From positions 62,001 to 126,000 of the forward strand of contig CALBGI010000014.1 in the NCBI GenBank assembly GCA_937893675.1: a stretch of 64,000 nt of DNA. The letters are read 5' to 3'. The notes beneath the pieces are model-generated. The model was given only the letters and a program-made list of their open reading frames with translations, was not told the DNA's origin and made no database searches. The position numbers were made by a program, and so were the translations under genes. Numbering within the stretch: the stretch's first letter is position 1; each line of letters begins with the position of its first letter. Source of the DNA: an uncultured Blautia sp. GTDB taxonomy: Bacteria > Bacillota > Clostridia > Lachnospirales > Lachnospiraceae. Positions 30,930 to 39,670 of this stretch are shown piece after piece.

Positions 30930-33135
30930 ACTTGTTTTCAGAAATGCAAAACGGTCGGTCAAAGACTATCTGATCTACATTGTCACAATGACCATCTGTG
31001 TCACCTTATTTTATGCATTCCTTTCTGTTTCCAGCCGCTATTATCACCCGGATATCGGCAGCGCGTATGATTTTACCCTGTTAAGTGACGGAATGAAAAT
31101 CGCGATCTGCATGATAACCTTGCTGTTGCTGTTTTTGATACGGTTTGTCAATCATTATATGCTCCGGCGAAAGCAAAAAGAGTTTGCTGTTCAGGCCATT
31201 ATGGGAATGGAACAAAAAACCATTGGCAGGATCTTCTTTGCTGAAACCCTGATCATGGGGATGTTTTCCATTTTGATTGGTATTTTTTTCGGTGTGTTCT
31301 GCTCTCAATTTATCACCGCAATGCTCCTTACCACGTATGGAAAGCCTTATGAAATCTCATGGACATTATTCCCGGACACCGTTTTGCTGACAGTGGTATT
31401 TTTTGTGGCAAGTTTTTTTGTGGTAGGAATGTTCAATACCCGTACCATTCAGAAAACAAAAATTATTGATATGCTTTCTGCAGAGAACGAAAATGAGCCG
31501 GAACTGAAAAAGAGCCGATGGATTTTTGTTATCACTGCATTTTTTGAGTTATTTACTGTATGGGCATTTGTCGTGGGTATTACAAAAGCACTGTTCTTCT
31601 ACGACGCCCGTTTTGCGTTTCCAGTACAATTCATGTATTTCAGCAATATTCTTTTTCCCGCTGTTTCTCTGGGCTGGCTCATTTTATGGCTGTTTAAAAG
31701 AAAAAAATGGAGCTCCCAAAAATTGCTCCGTGGTTTATTTATATGCTCCGTATTAAATGCTCTTGCAGCGATAAGTGTGCCCGCGCTTACAAACCGGTAT
31801 TATCTTCCTTTAGGAAATGGCATGCTTAGACAATATATGTTGTTTGCGCTAATTGACCTGATTTTTTTTATCTGTTCTCTGATTTACCTTGCCAGCAGCT
31901 TCCTGGTTGCATGGAAAGAAAAATCGCCGGAACATAAATACAAGGGCGAAAATCTGTTCTTCTTTGGGCAGATCATATCAAAACTGAATACTACCAGCAA
32001 GACCATGACGCTTGTCAGCATAACCCTTGTGCTTGCCATTTTCCTGTTTATCGCTGCCCCCATTTTGACAGGCTGGGCCTCTGGTTATCTGGATATACGA
32101 TCCATGTATGACATTCAGATCTATACAGAATACACGGATGTATATGACAAAAAAGAGCTTTCCCACGGCGATTATGAAATTGTGACGGAATATCTTGCCG
32201 ACCATGGCATTGAAACAGACTATGACTGTACGTTCGATCTTTATCTCCCGGAGGAAAAAGATTTCCACAATCGGGTAAAATATGATTTTCCCGTTGTTGC
32301 TGTTTCGTTAAGTGATTATAACCGGGTGCGGGAGATGCTGGGATATGAGCCAGTTTCGCTATCGGAAAATGAGTTTACCACACAATGGCAGACGATTGCA
32401 ACGAAGGAAGAACGGGACAGCTTTTTGAAAGAACATACCCGTATTATGACAGACGCGGGAGAATTGACCCTTTCCGGGCAGCCATATCACGAGGAAGCAA
32501 TCGGAGAAACGGTGTACAACCGCTATACAAATGTACTCTATGTATTTCCGGATCGTGTTTGTGAAAAGCTGCTTACGGTCATGCGGAACCGCTATATCAC
32601 CACAACGGAAAAGATTGCTTACGAAAACGCCCGCGAATTGGAACAGGCTTTTTGTACCGAGTATCCAGAGACAACAGACACCGGCGTCAGCTACGGTATC
32701 CGTTTGAGTACCTTGCAGATCAACAGTTCTATTGCAGATAACTTTGTTTTACAGGCCGCAATGATTTATAGTGCTGTCGTACTGATGGTAATTTGTCTTA
32801 CCGTACTTTCCTTACAACAGCTTTTAGACGCAGGACAATATAAATATCGCTTCTCCGTACTCCGAAAATTGGGTGTGGAAGAAGCGCATATCAATAAACT
32901 TATCCTGAAACAATTAAGCGTCTGGTTCGGGCTGCCCATTCTTGTGGCAGTCGTTGTAGCCACTGTTGTAATAGCTTACTTTGTCCAAACCATCTCCGCA
33001 GAAATTTCAGCCTATATCGGGTTCGGTGCATTGCTGTTTCAGATCGGAGCAACTGCAGGAATTTTGCTCCTTTTGCTGATCTGTTATTTCATCAGCACCT
33101 GGCTGTTATTTCGTTCAAAAATAATCTCATTTTAA
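30919..33135 (+). CDS. FtsX-like ABC permease, BceB-like
   Basis: A 738-residue permease with ten predicted membrane segments: four near the N-terminus within an FtsX-like domain (KQKEFAVQAIMGMEQKTIGRIFFAETLIMG), more around 190-390, a large external domain at about 400-610 between segments 7 and 8, and a C-terminal FtsX unit (LVLKKL-type KYRFSVLRKLGVEEAHINKLILKQ). This is the BceB plan, slightly longer than Bacillus BceB. ATG 30919 has GGAGGGGG ahead. The external domain is expected to decide which peptide is recognised; the ligand cannot be told. Confidence 0.9.
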   Translation: MYAKLVFRNAKRSVKDYLIYIVTMTICVTLFYAFLSVSSRYYHPDIGSAYDFTLLSDGMKIAICMITLLLLFLIRFVNHYMLRRKQKEFAVQAIMGMEQKTIGRIFFAETLIMGMFSILIGIFFGVFCSQFITAMLLTTYGKPYEISWTLFPDTVLLTVVFFVASFFVVGMFNTRTIQKTKIIDMLSAENENEPELKKSRWIFVITAFFELFTVWAFVVGITKALFFYDARFAFPVQFMYFSNILFPAVSLGWLILWLFKRKKWSSQKLLRGLFICSVLNALAAISVPALTNRYYLPLGNGMLRQYMLFALIDLIFFICSLIYLASSFLVAWKEKSPEHKYKGENLFFFGQIISKLNTTSKTMTLVSITLVLAIFLFIAAPILTGWASGYLDIRSMYDIQIYTEYTDVYDKKELSHGDYEIVTEYLADHGIETDYDCTFDLYLPEEKDFHNRVKYDFPVVAVSLSDYNRVREMLGYEPVSLSENEFTTQWQTIATKEERDSFLKEHTRIMTDAGELTLSGQPYHEEAIGETVYNRYTNVLYVFPDRVCEKLLTVMRNRYITTTEKIAYENARELEQAFCTEYPETTDTGVSYGIRLSTLQINSSIADNFVLQAAMIYSAVVLMVICLTVLSLQQLLDAGQYKYRFSVLRKLGVEEAHINKLILKQLSVWFGLPILVAVVVATVVIAYFVQTISAEISAYIGFGALLFQIGATAGILLLLLICYFISTWLLFRSKIISF

Positions 33136-33142
33136 CATTGCA

Positions 33143-33191
33143 CGGTATCTGTAGTATCCGATATAATCAAATTCAGATACTACGGATACCG
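33143..33191. repeat. 16-bp inverted repeat between convergent genes
   Basis: CGGTATCTGTAGTATC (33143-33158) pairs with GATACTACGGATACCG (33176-33191) with one G-T mismatch; the spacer is 17 bases. It lies between the end of the permease gene (plus) and the gene at 33240 (minus). Neither side shows a T run, so a standard intrinsic terminator is not supported, though transcription-end function is plausible. Confidence 0.6.
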
Positions 33192-33239
33192 GAGAATTCA
33201 TCCTGCTTGGGTTTTGACGGGCTTAGCGCTCCGGGAAGC

Positions 33240-33656
33240 CTACGCCCGCTCGATTACCTCCGCCGCCCGAAGCGCCTGCCTGATAATATGTGCGGTTTCT
33301 GCCGGAATCTTTCCTTCCTCCGGCATAGTATAGGGCTTATTTTCCAGGAAAGCACAGGACAACAGGTACACATAATGCTCTGCATCCGTATGCGCCTTCA
33401 AAAGCTCATCGCCCCGTTCTTCCATATCCCGGGTATTTTTTTCTCTTCCTGCCGCCATTCCCATGAGCGTCTCCAGAAGAATGACAAAATGCTCCTCATC
33501 CCAGGCAGACAAATACATGCATTTACAAAGCCCCTTGTTAAAAAACGGATAATGGCTGTAGCAGTCAATCAGCTCCCGGAACCTGGCTCTGTGGCCGGCA
33601 TTTTCAAACAACCCTTCCCGGGTCAGTTCCTGATAACACTTCTCTTTCCACCCCAT
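33240..33656 (-). CDS. Uncharacterised soluble protein
   Basis: A 138-residue, probably all-helical protein, not recognised. It starts MGWKEKCYQELTREGLFENAGHRARFRELIDCYSHYPFFNKGLCKCMYLSAWDEEHFVILLETL. It has no membrane segment; three cysteines lie in the first half (Cys7, 32, 44) and one near 46. AAGGAGG precedes the ATG. It follows the YczE-like gene after 43 bases and may be co-transcribed with it. Confidence 0.6.
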   Translation of the reverse strand: MGWKEKCYQELTREGLFENAGHRARFRELIDCYSHYPFFNKGLCKCMYLSAWDEEHFVILLETLMGMAAGREKNTRDMEERGDELLKAHTDAEHYVYLLSCAFLENKPYTMPEEGKIPAETAHIIRQALRAAEVIERA

Positions 33657-33699
33657 ACGCGCTTCCTCCTTCGGTATGATACTTCCTGATCTGATAGTA

Positions 33700-34374
33700 T
33701 CACACCACGCCCAGCTTTTCTATAGGCTTTTTGGTAATAGGAAGCCAAAACTGCACTAAGGGGCCGGTGAGCAGCATGCTGACCACCGTACCCACGCCCA
33801 CTGTTCCTCCCAGAAGGTACCCCAGGAAAACAAACACCACATCACAAATAACACGAATCCAGCGAAATTCCAGACATTCTATCTTGTCCGACAGAATAAT
33901 GGCAATGAGGTCGTTCGGACCGGTTCCCGCGTTGCTGTTAATGACAATGGACATTCCAACCGAAAGGATCACACAGCCGGCCAGCATGCTGACCACGCGC
34001 ACGAGCATGGGCGAATCCACGTTAATGCGGCCCTCCAGCATCCAGGTAAACACATCGATCACAACACCGCCGAGAATTGCGCACACAAAGGAGCCCGGCT
34101 TGATATATCCCTTTGTTGTGACAAGCATGAGGATCACAAGGATCGTCAGCACGATAATGTGCATCAGGCCCACCGTTGTATGAAAGGTCACTGCCATTCC
34201 CTGTATCAATACCGTAAAGGTATCTGTGCCAAGGCCGGACAGAAGAAACAGCGTCACGCCGAAATGCGCCACGGTCAGGCCCACACACAAAACAGCCAGC
34301 GCTTTTGCCCAGTCTGCCGCACTTCTTTTGGACGTATCGGATGCAAACTTTTCTTTTTTTACTTTTTGTGACAT
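33700..34374 (-). CDS. YczE-like membrane protein
   Basis: A 224-residue protein with five or six hydrophobic segments. The family pattern is seen in VAHFGVTLFLLSGLGTDTFTVLIQGM, NSNAGTGPNDLIAIIL and GGTVGVGTVVSMLLTGPLVQFWLP. YczE/YitT-like proteins have no settled function. ATG 34374 has AGAGGTGG ahead; a GTG three codons upstream overlaps that site. It lies 18 bases after the symporter gene. Confidence 0.75.
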   Translation of the reverse strand: MSQKVKKEKFASDTSKRSAADWAKALAVLCVGLTVAHFGVTLFLLSGLGTDTFTVLIQGMAVTFHTTVGLMHIIVLTILVILMLVTTKGYIKPGSFVCAILGGVVIDVFTWMLEGRINVDSPMLVRVVSMLAGCVILSVGMSIVINSNAGTGPNDLIAIILSDKIECLEFRWIRVICDVVFVFLGYLLGGTVGVGTVVSMLLTGPLVQFWLPITKKPIEKLGVV

Positions 34375-34392
34375 AAAATCCACCTCTGTTTT

Positions 34393-35781
34393 TTATCTTT
34401 TCTTCTTTTCATACTCCTTAAGTGCCCCCAGCGCCTGCCCGGACAGGAGATAGAGAAAGGCAATGTTAAATACCGTCATAAGGCCTACGCCCACATCCCC
34501 CAGATCCCACACAAAGGTGTAGGCGGCGATTCCGCCGATGAAAAGCATCACAAGCGCGATCACCTTATAGAGTGTCTGGGACGTCCAGTTGTCGCCGAAC
34601 AGGTAGGATACATTGCTTCTGGCATAAAACAGTATGCCGATAAAGGTGGAAAAGCTGAACAGCAGCAACGTAATGGCAATAAAGACAACGCCGAACGTTC
34701 CCAGATGGTAATCCATGGCTGCCTGCAGAAGATCCATTCCGACCAGTCCGCCGGTAATCTCCTCCGGCGCCAGAAGCATGATCATTGCGGTGCAGCTGCA
34801 GATGACTATGGTATCAATAAATACGCCAAGCGCCTGCACAAGCCCAACCTTGGCCGGACTGTCACTCTCTGCCGCCGCTGCTGCACAGGGCGCGGAGCCA
34901 CTGCCCGCCTCATTGGAAAAAAGGCCTCTCTTCACGCCGTTCATCAATACGCCTGCAAACCCGCCGGCTGCCACCTGACGAAGGCCGAAGGCTTCCGCAA
35001 AGATCCGCTGGAACACACCTGGAATTTTGTCAAGATTCATAAGGATCAGGATCACCGTCATCACAAAATAACAGCCTGCCATAATGGGCACCATAACGTC
35101 AAGCACCTTGACCGTTGTATTTTTGCGGAGCACGATCACCGCTGCCACAGCCACCAGAAAAATCGTGGTGTAGATCGGCGGAATATGAAACGCATTTTTG
35201 AATGCAGAGGTGACGGAATTTCCGATCACCTGGCTGATGCCGAACCAGCAGATCAGACCGGACAGCGCAAAGAGAACTGCCGGAATGGTGTATCGTCTGC
35301 CCGGCTTTCCGGTCTTCTTTGTCATATAGCTGTGGATATAATATGCCGGACCACCCCGGTATCCCCCGTACAGAGGGTCTTTTTCTTTGTAAAGCTGCGC
35401 CAGAGTCGCCTCAATAAAGGCAGTCGATGAGCCGATCAGCGCTGTCACCCACATCCAGAATACCGATCCGGCGCCGCCCACGGAAATGGCCGCCACAACC
35501 CCCACCAGATTGCCCATGCCCACGCGGGTGGCTGTTGACACAACCAGCGTCTGCAAAGAAGACAGCGCATCGCCTTTGCCGTTCTTTTTTTCCACGGTTG
35601 CGCACACCATATCCGGAAACAGACGGATGGGCAGAAATTTTGTCCGTATGGTAAAATAAATTCCTGTGGGTATCAAAAGGATCACCAAAAGGGAAAGACC
35701 AAGCTCTCCTATCCCCGGAATGGGAATGGTGATCAGATCCCCCCACAAGAACGCGTATAGCTTTTCAATAAGTGTAATCAT
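34393..35781 (-). CDS. Sodium:amino-acid symporter, AGCS family
   Basis: A 462-residue transporter of the alanine or glycine:cation symporter family, about eleven membrane segments. Family motifs are GMGNLVGVVAAISVGGAGSVFWMWVTALIGSSTAFIEATLAQ near the N-terminus and KRGLFSNEAGSGSAPCAAAAAE in the middle. AGAGGAATTTT precedes the ATG. Its start is only 23 bases after hisIE with no terminator visible, so it probably belongs to the histidine transcript. The substrate (alanine, glycine, glutamine or another) is not determined by sequence. Confidence 0.9.
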   Translation of the reverse strand: MITLIEKLYAFLWGDLITIPIPGIGELGLSLLVILLIPTGIYFTIRTKFLPIRLFPDMVCATVEKKNGKGDALSSLQTLVVSTATRVGMGNLVGVVAAISVGGAGSVFWMWVTALIGSSTAFIEATLAQLYKEKDPLYGGYRGGPAYYIHSYMTKKTGKPGRRYTIPAVLFALSGLICWFGISQVIGNSVTSAFKNAFHIPPIYTTIFLVAVAAVIVLRKNTTVKVLDVMVPIMAGCYFVMTVILILMNLDKIPGVFQRIFAEAFGLRQVAAGGFAGVLMNGVKRGLFSNEAGSGSAPCAAAAAESDSPAKVGLVQALGVFIDTIVICSCTAMIMLLAPEEITGGLVGMDLLQAAMDYHLGTFGVVFIAITLLLFSFSTFIGILFYARSNVSYLFGDNWTSQTLYKVIALVMLFIGGIAAYTFVWDLGDVGVGLMTVFNIAFLYLLSGQALGALKEYEKKKR

Positions 35782-35804
35782 AAAAAATTCCTCTCACTGT
35801 CTTG

Positions 35805-37085
35805 TTATCTTCTCGCAAGCTCTCTCGTGATGTCCTCCCAGGTAACGCCGCGCTCAGCCATGAGCACCATGACGTGATAGAGGAAATCCGAAATCTCATA
35901 CTTGATTTCTTCTTTGTCCGGATTCTTCGCCGCAATGATGATTTCCGTGCACTCCTCCCCCACCTTTTTGAGGATCTTGTCAATTCCCTTGTCAAAAAGA
36001 TAGTTGGTGTAAGAGCCTTCCTTCGGATGCTCCTTTCTGTCCAGGATCACCTCATAGACATCCTGAAATACCTTCCGGGGATTTGTGTCCTCGTATTCTT
36101 TCTGAACCAGCGTGCGGTAAAAGCAGCTTCTGTTTCCCGTATGGCAGGCTGCCCCCACCTGCGCCACCTTCGCCAGCAGGGTATCGTTGTCGCAGTCTAT
36201 GAGAAGCGCCTTCACATACTGTACATGCCCGGAGGTCATGCCCTTGGTCCAGAGCTCCTGGCGGCTCCGGCTCCAGTAGGTCATTTTTCCGGTCTGGATC
36301 GTAAGGTCAAAGGCTTCCTCATTCATGTAGGCAACCATAAGCACTTCTTCTGTCTTGTAATCCTGTACCACCACCGGGATCAGACCGTCTGCCCCTGTCT
36401 TGAACTCTGACCAGGAAATGCTGCTTTCCCAGAGGTTTACCGGTATATTGTTTTTTCTGCACGCCTGCTTAAAGATCAGCAGCTCCTCCTTGGCATCGCT
36501 GATGCAGGAGCCGCTTAAGCCCGCCACGTTATTTTTGGAGAGAATGGCAAAAAGCGCCTCCTGCCTGCTTTCTTCCGTATGAAGGATCACCGGAATGGAG
36601 GAAATCTCCCCCAGGGCGTCCTCAATCGGATCAAGGGCCAGGACACCGCAGGCATACGCCTCAATAAGCTTCTGATTTTGTGTAAATTCTTCCAGATCAG
36701 AAATACTCACCAGCATTTTTTCTTTTCCGAAACGCTTGGAGGCTTCTTCAAGAAGCGCAATGTTGCTCTCCTTGGAAAAATTCAGGGATACCTTGCTGCA
36801 TCCGGCATAGATGAGCTTTTTGACATCCTCCAGGCGCTTGATATTGCCCGCCGCAATGACGGGGATTTCTGCTTCCAGGCACACCTCTTTGATTTTTCCG
36901 ATGGCGCGGTCATGCTCCTCATCCCTGGAAGAAAAGTCAAAGATCAGAAGCTCGTCCGCGCCGGTTTCCCTGTAAAAAGCGGCAAGTGCAAGAACATCTC
37001 CGCCCCGAAACAGATTTCTCTGCCCGAATCCGGTCACTGCCTGCCCGCTCTGAAGATAAAGGCAGGGTATCATAGCTTTTTTCAT
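35805..37085 (-). CDS. hisIE: HisIE with a degenerate HisF-like N-terminal barrel
   Basis: A 426-residue fusion. Residues 1-215 resemble the HisA/HisF barrel (MIPCLYLQSGQAVTGF..., AGCSKVSLNFS) but the HisF catalytic Asp11 is Tyr10 and the C-terminal phosphate loop glycines are missing (PVILHTEESRQ). The HisI domain, about 225-325, has WSRSRQELWTKGMTSG and CHTGNRSCFY, giving phosphoribosyl-AMP cyclohydrolase. The HisE domain, about 335-426, has KVGEECTEIIIAAKN, giving phosphoribosyl-ATP pyrophosphatase. So histidine steps 2 and 3 are catalysed, while the barrel is probably not an active synthase. ATG 37085 follows AAGGAGAACG. Confidence 0.88.
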   Translation of the reverse strand: MKKAMIPCLYLQSGQAVTGFGQRNLFRGGDVLALAAFYRETGADELLIFDFSSRDEEHDRAIGKIKEVCLEAEIPVIAAGNIKRLEDVKKLIYAGCSKVSLNFSKESNIALLEEASKRFGKEKMLVSISDLEEFTQNQKLIEAYACGVLALDPIEDALGEISSIPVILHTEESRQEALFAILSKNNVAGLSGSCISDAKEELLIFKQACRKNNIPVNLWESSISWSEFKTGADGLIPVVVQDYKTEEVLMVAYMNEEAFDLTIQTGKMTYWSRSRQELWTKGMTSGHVQYVKALLIDCDNDTLLAKVAQVGAACHTGNRSCFYRTLVQKEYEDTNPRKVFQDVYEVILDRKEHPKEGSYTNYLFDKGIDKILKKVGEECTEIIIAAKNPDKEEIKYEISDFLYHVMVLMAERGVTWEDITRELARR

Positions 37086-37099
37086 AATCGTTCTCCTTG

Positions 37100-37687
37100 T
37101 CAAAGTGTGCCCTTTGTGGACAGCACATCCTCAATGCGTTCGTCTTTGCCCGCCGCCATATCCAGCGCTTTGGCAAAGCATTTAAACATGGCCTCCGCCA
37201 TGTGGTGACTGTTTCCCGGGGTAAGCACCCGGATATGCAGGTTCATTCCGCAGCTGTAGGATACCGCGTAAAAGAACTCTCTTATCATTTCCGCAGACAT
37301 GTCGCCGATTTTTTCTGTGGGAAACTGCGCGTCAAAGGAAAAATACGGACGTCCGCACAGGTCTATGGCACAGAGCACCAGGCACTCATCCATGGGAAGA
37401 ATGAAATGTCCGTAGCGGCGGATGCCTTTTTTGTCGCCCAGCGCCTCCCTGATGGCGGTTCCCAGAACAATGCCCGTGTCCTCCACTGTGTGATGATCGT
37501 CAACCTTCAGATCTCCATGTACCCGCAGACACAGGTCAAACAGCCCGTGGCGCGTAAAGCCGTCCAGCATATGGTCAAAAAATCCCACGCCGGTGGCAAT
37601 GTCGCTGTAGCCCTTTCCGTCCAGGACAAGCTTCAGCTTGATCTCCGTCTCTCTGGTGTTCCGCTCTGCCAAAGCCTCTCTTGTCAT
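37100..37687 (-). CDS. hisB: Imidazoleglycerol-phosphate dehydratase
   Basis: A 195-residue manganese enzyme for the sixth step of histidine synthesis, without the phosphatase domain of the Enterobacterial fusion. The metal-binding histidine motifs are seen in FFDHMLDGFTRHG, DDHHTVED and SHHMAEAMFKCFAKAL. GGAGGAAGAG precedes the ATG. Its start overlaps the hisD stop (ATGA); hisIE follows 14 bases later. Confidence 0.96.
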   Translation of the reverse strand: MTREALAERNTRETEIKLKLVLDGKGYSDIATGVGFFDHMLDGFTRHGLFDLCLRVHGDLKVDDHHTVEDTGIVLGTAIREALGDKKGIRRYGHFILPMDECLVLCAIDLCGRPYFSFDAQFPTEKIGDMSAEMIREFFYAVSYSCGMNLHIRVLTPGNSHHMAEAMFKCFAKALDMAAGKDERIEDVLSTKGTL

Positions 37688-38985
37688 TTCTCTTCCTCCT
37701 CAAACCGCACGGCAATGGAATTGGCGTGGGCGGTCAGCCGCTCCGCCTGCGCAAACTGAATGATATCCTTGTGGACCGCCTCAAGCGCACTTCGGGAATA
37801 ATAGATGATGCTCGATTTTTTCACAAAATCATCCACCGAAAGAGGCGAGAAAAATTTGGCTGTCCCGTTGGTGGGAAGCACATGGTTGGGTCCGGCAAAA
37901 TAGTCTCCCAGGGGCTCGGAGCTGTTCTCCCCGATAAAAACAGCCCCCGCATTTTTTACTTTCATCATCACCTCAAAGGGATTGGCAGTGACAATTTCCA
38001 TATGCTCCGATGCGATCTCATTGGCAGCCTCTATGGCCTCATCCATGGTGCCTGCCAGAAGAATATAGCCGAAATTTTCCAGGGATTTTTCCATGATCTC
38101 CCTGCGGGAAAGCGTTTCCAGAAAACCCTCTATCTCTGCTTCCACCCTTGCCGCCAGCTCCCTGCTGGTGGTGATGAGGATCGCGGAAGCCATTTCATCA
38201 TGCTCTGCCTGAGACAGAAGATCCGCTGCCACATAGCGCGGATTTGCCGTCTCGTCCGCCAGCACCAGAATCTCGCTTGGCCCGGCAACCGAATCAATGC
38301 TCACATGGCCGTACACTGCCTTTTTGGCAAGCGCCACAAAAATATTGCCGGGGCCCACGATCTTGTCTGCCTTGGGGATGCTCTTTGTTCCGTAGGCAAG
38401 CGCCGCAATGGCCTGGGCGCCTCCCACCTTGTAGATTTCGTCTGCCCCCGCCTCTTTTGCCGCCACCAGAGTGGACGGCTCGATTTTTCCATTCTTATCC
38501 GGAGGGGTGGTCATTACAATATGGGGCACGCCCGCAACCTTGGCCGGAACCACATTCATGAGCACAGAAGAAGGATAGACCGCTTTTCCGCCAGGAACAT
38601 ACACCCCCACCCGGTTCAGAGGCGTCACCTTCTGCCCCAGCATGGTGCCTTCCTCTGTTGAAGTGAACCAGCTGTTCTGTCTCTGCCTTTCGTGATAGCT
38701 TTTGATATTGACAAGGGCTTTTCGGATAACCGCGAGAAGCTCCGGGCTTACCAGAGAATAGGCTTCTTCTATCTCCGCAGCGCTTACCCGGATACGGTCT
38801 TCGTCGATCTCGGCGCCGTCAAACTTTTTTGTATAAGCAAACACCGCAGAATCTCCCTCTTTGTGAACCTGCTCCAAAATCTCATGCACCGCAGACTCGT
38901 ATGTTCCATAGCTCTGGGGACTTCTCTTCAACAGATTTTCAAGGATCCCCCTGGTTGTCTCTTTCGTCAGTTTCACTGTGCGCAT
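37684..38985 (-). CDS. hisD: Histidinol dehydrogenase
   Basis: A 433-residue zinc enzyme, oxidising histidinol to histidine in two NAD-dependent steps. Motifs include GVYVPGGKAVYPSSVLMN, KIVGPGNIFVALAK, DSVAGPSEILVLAD and the catalytic region SEHMEIVTAN, with NHVLPTNGTAKF near the end. It lies between hisG (40 bases upstream) and hisB (4-base overlap). Confidence 0.97.
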   Translation of the reverse strand: MRTVKLTKETTRGILENLLKRSPQSYGTYESAVHEILEQVHKEGDSAVFAYTKKFDGAEIDEDRIRVSAAEIEEAYSLVSPELLAVIRKALVNIKSYHERQRQNSWFTSTEEGTMLGQKVTPLNRVGVYVPGGKAVYPSSVLMNVVPAKVAGVPHIVMTTPPDKNGKIEPSTLVAAKEAGADEIYKVGGAQAIAALAYGTKSIPKADKIVGPGNIFVALAKKAVYGHVSIDSVAGPSEILVLADETANPRYVAADLLSQAEHDEMASAILITTSRELAARVEAEIEGFLETLSRREIMEKSLENFGYILLAGTMDEAIEAANEIASEHMEIVTANPFEVMMKVKNAGAVFIGENSSEPLGDYFAGPNHVLPTNGTAKFFSPLSVDDFVKKSSIIYYSRSALEAVHKDIIQFAQAERLTAHANSIAVRFEEEEK

Positions 38986-39025
38986 ATCTTCTGCCTTCCT
39001 TCCCTTTTGTCTATAGCGTTTATCC

Positions 39026-39670
39026 TTATCCTTCTTTCAAAACCGCACGCAGATCGTGGATGATCTTTCCGATCCGTTCATTCTCCATCTTCATGCTCAC
39101 CTGATTTACCACCATCCGGGCAGACAGCGGGCAGACTTCCTCCAAAACCTTGAGTCCGTTTTCTTTCAGCGTGCTTCCTGTCTCCACGATGTCCACAATC
39201 ACCTCGGAAAGCCCCACAATGGGCGCAAGCTCAATGGAACCGTTCAGTTTGATGATCTCTACGGTCTGATGTCTCTTGTCATAAAAATAATCCTTGGCAA
39301 TGACCGGATATTTCGTTGCCACACGGATCAGCTGATTTCCCGAAAGGTATTTGCGCGCCTCTTCCGGCCCGCAGACGCACATGCGGCAGGCGCCGAAGCC
39401 CAGATCCATAACTTCGTAGAGCTTCCGCCCCTCCTCCAGTATGGTATCCTTGCCCACAACGCCGATATCCGCTGCCCCGTATTCTACGTAGGTGGGAACA
39501 TCCGGTCCCTTTGCCAGAAAGAATTTCAGCTTCAGCTCCTCGTTGACAAAAATCAGTTTTCTGGAGGATTTGTCCCGCATTTCCCGGCAGGTGATCCCTA
39601 TGCTTTCCAGCATATCCATGGTTTTTTCGGCGAGACGTCCTTTGGTCAGCGCAAATGTCAGATATCTCAT
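39026..39670 (-). CDS. hisG: ATP phosphoribosyltransferase, short form
   Basis: A 214-residue short-form HisG, the first enzyme of histidine synthesis, which needs HisZ for activity and feedback control. The PRPP-binding loop is DIVETGSTLKENGL; LTFALTKGRLAEKTMDML is the family start. It lacks the C-terminal regulatory domain of the long form. It overlaps hisZ by 4 bases and has AAGGAGGAGC ahead. Confidence 0.96.
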   Translation of the reverse strand: MRYLTFALTKGRLAEKTMDMLESIGITCREMRDKSSRKLIFVNEELKLKFFLAKGPDVPTYVEYGAADIGVVGKDTILEEGRKLYEVMDLGFGACRMCVCGPEEARKYLSGNQLIRVATKYPVIAKDYFYDKRHQTVEIIKLNGSIELAPIVGLSEVIVDIVETGSTLKENGLKVLEEVCPLSARMVVNQVSMKMENERIGKIIHDLRAVLKEG

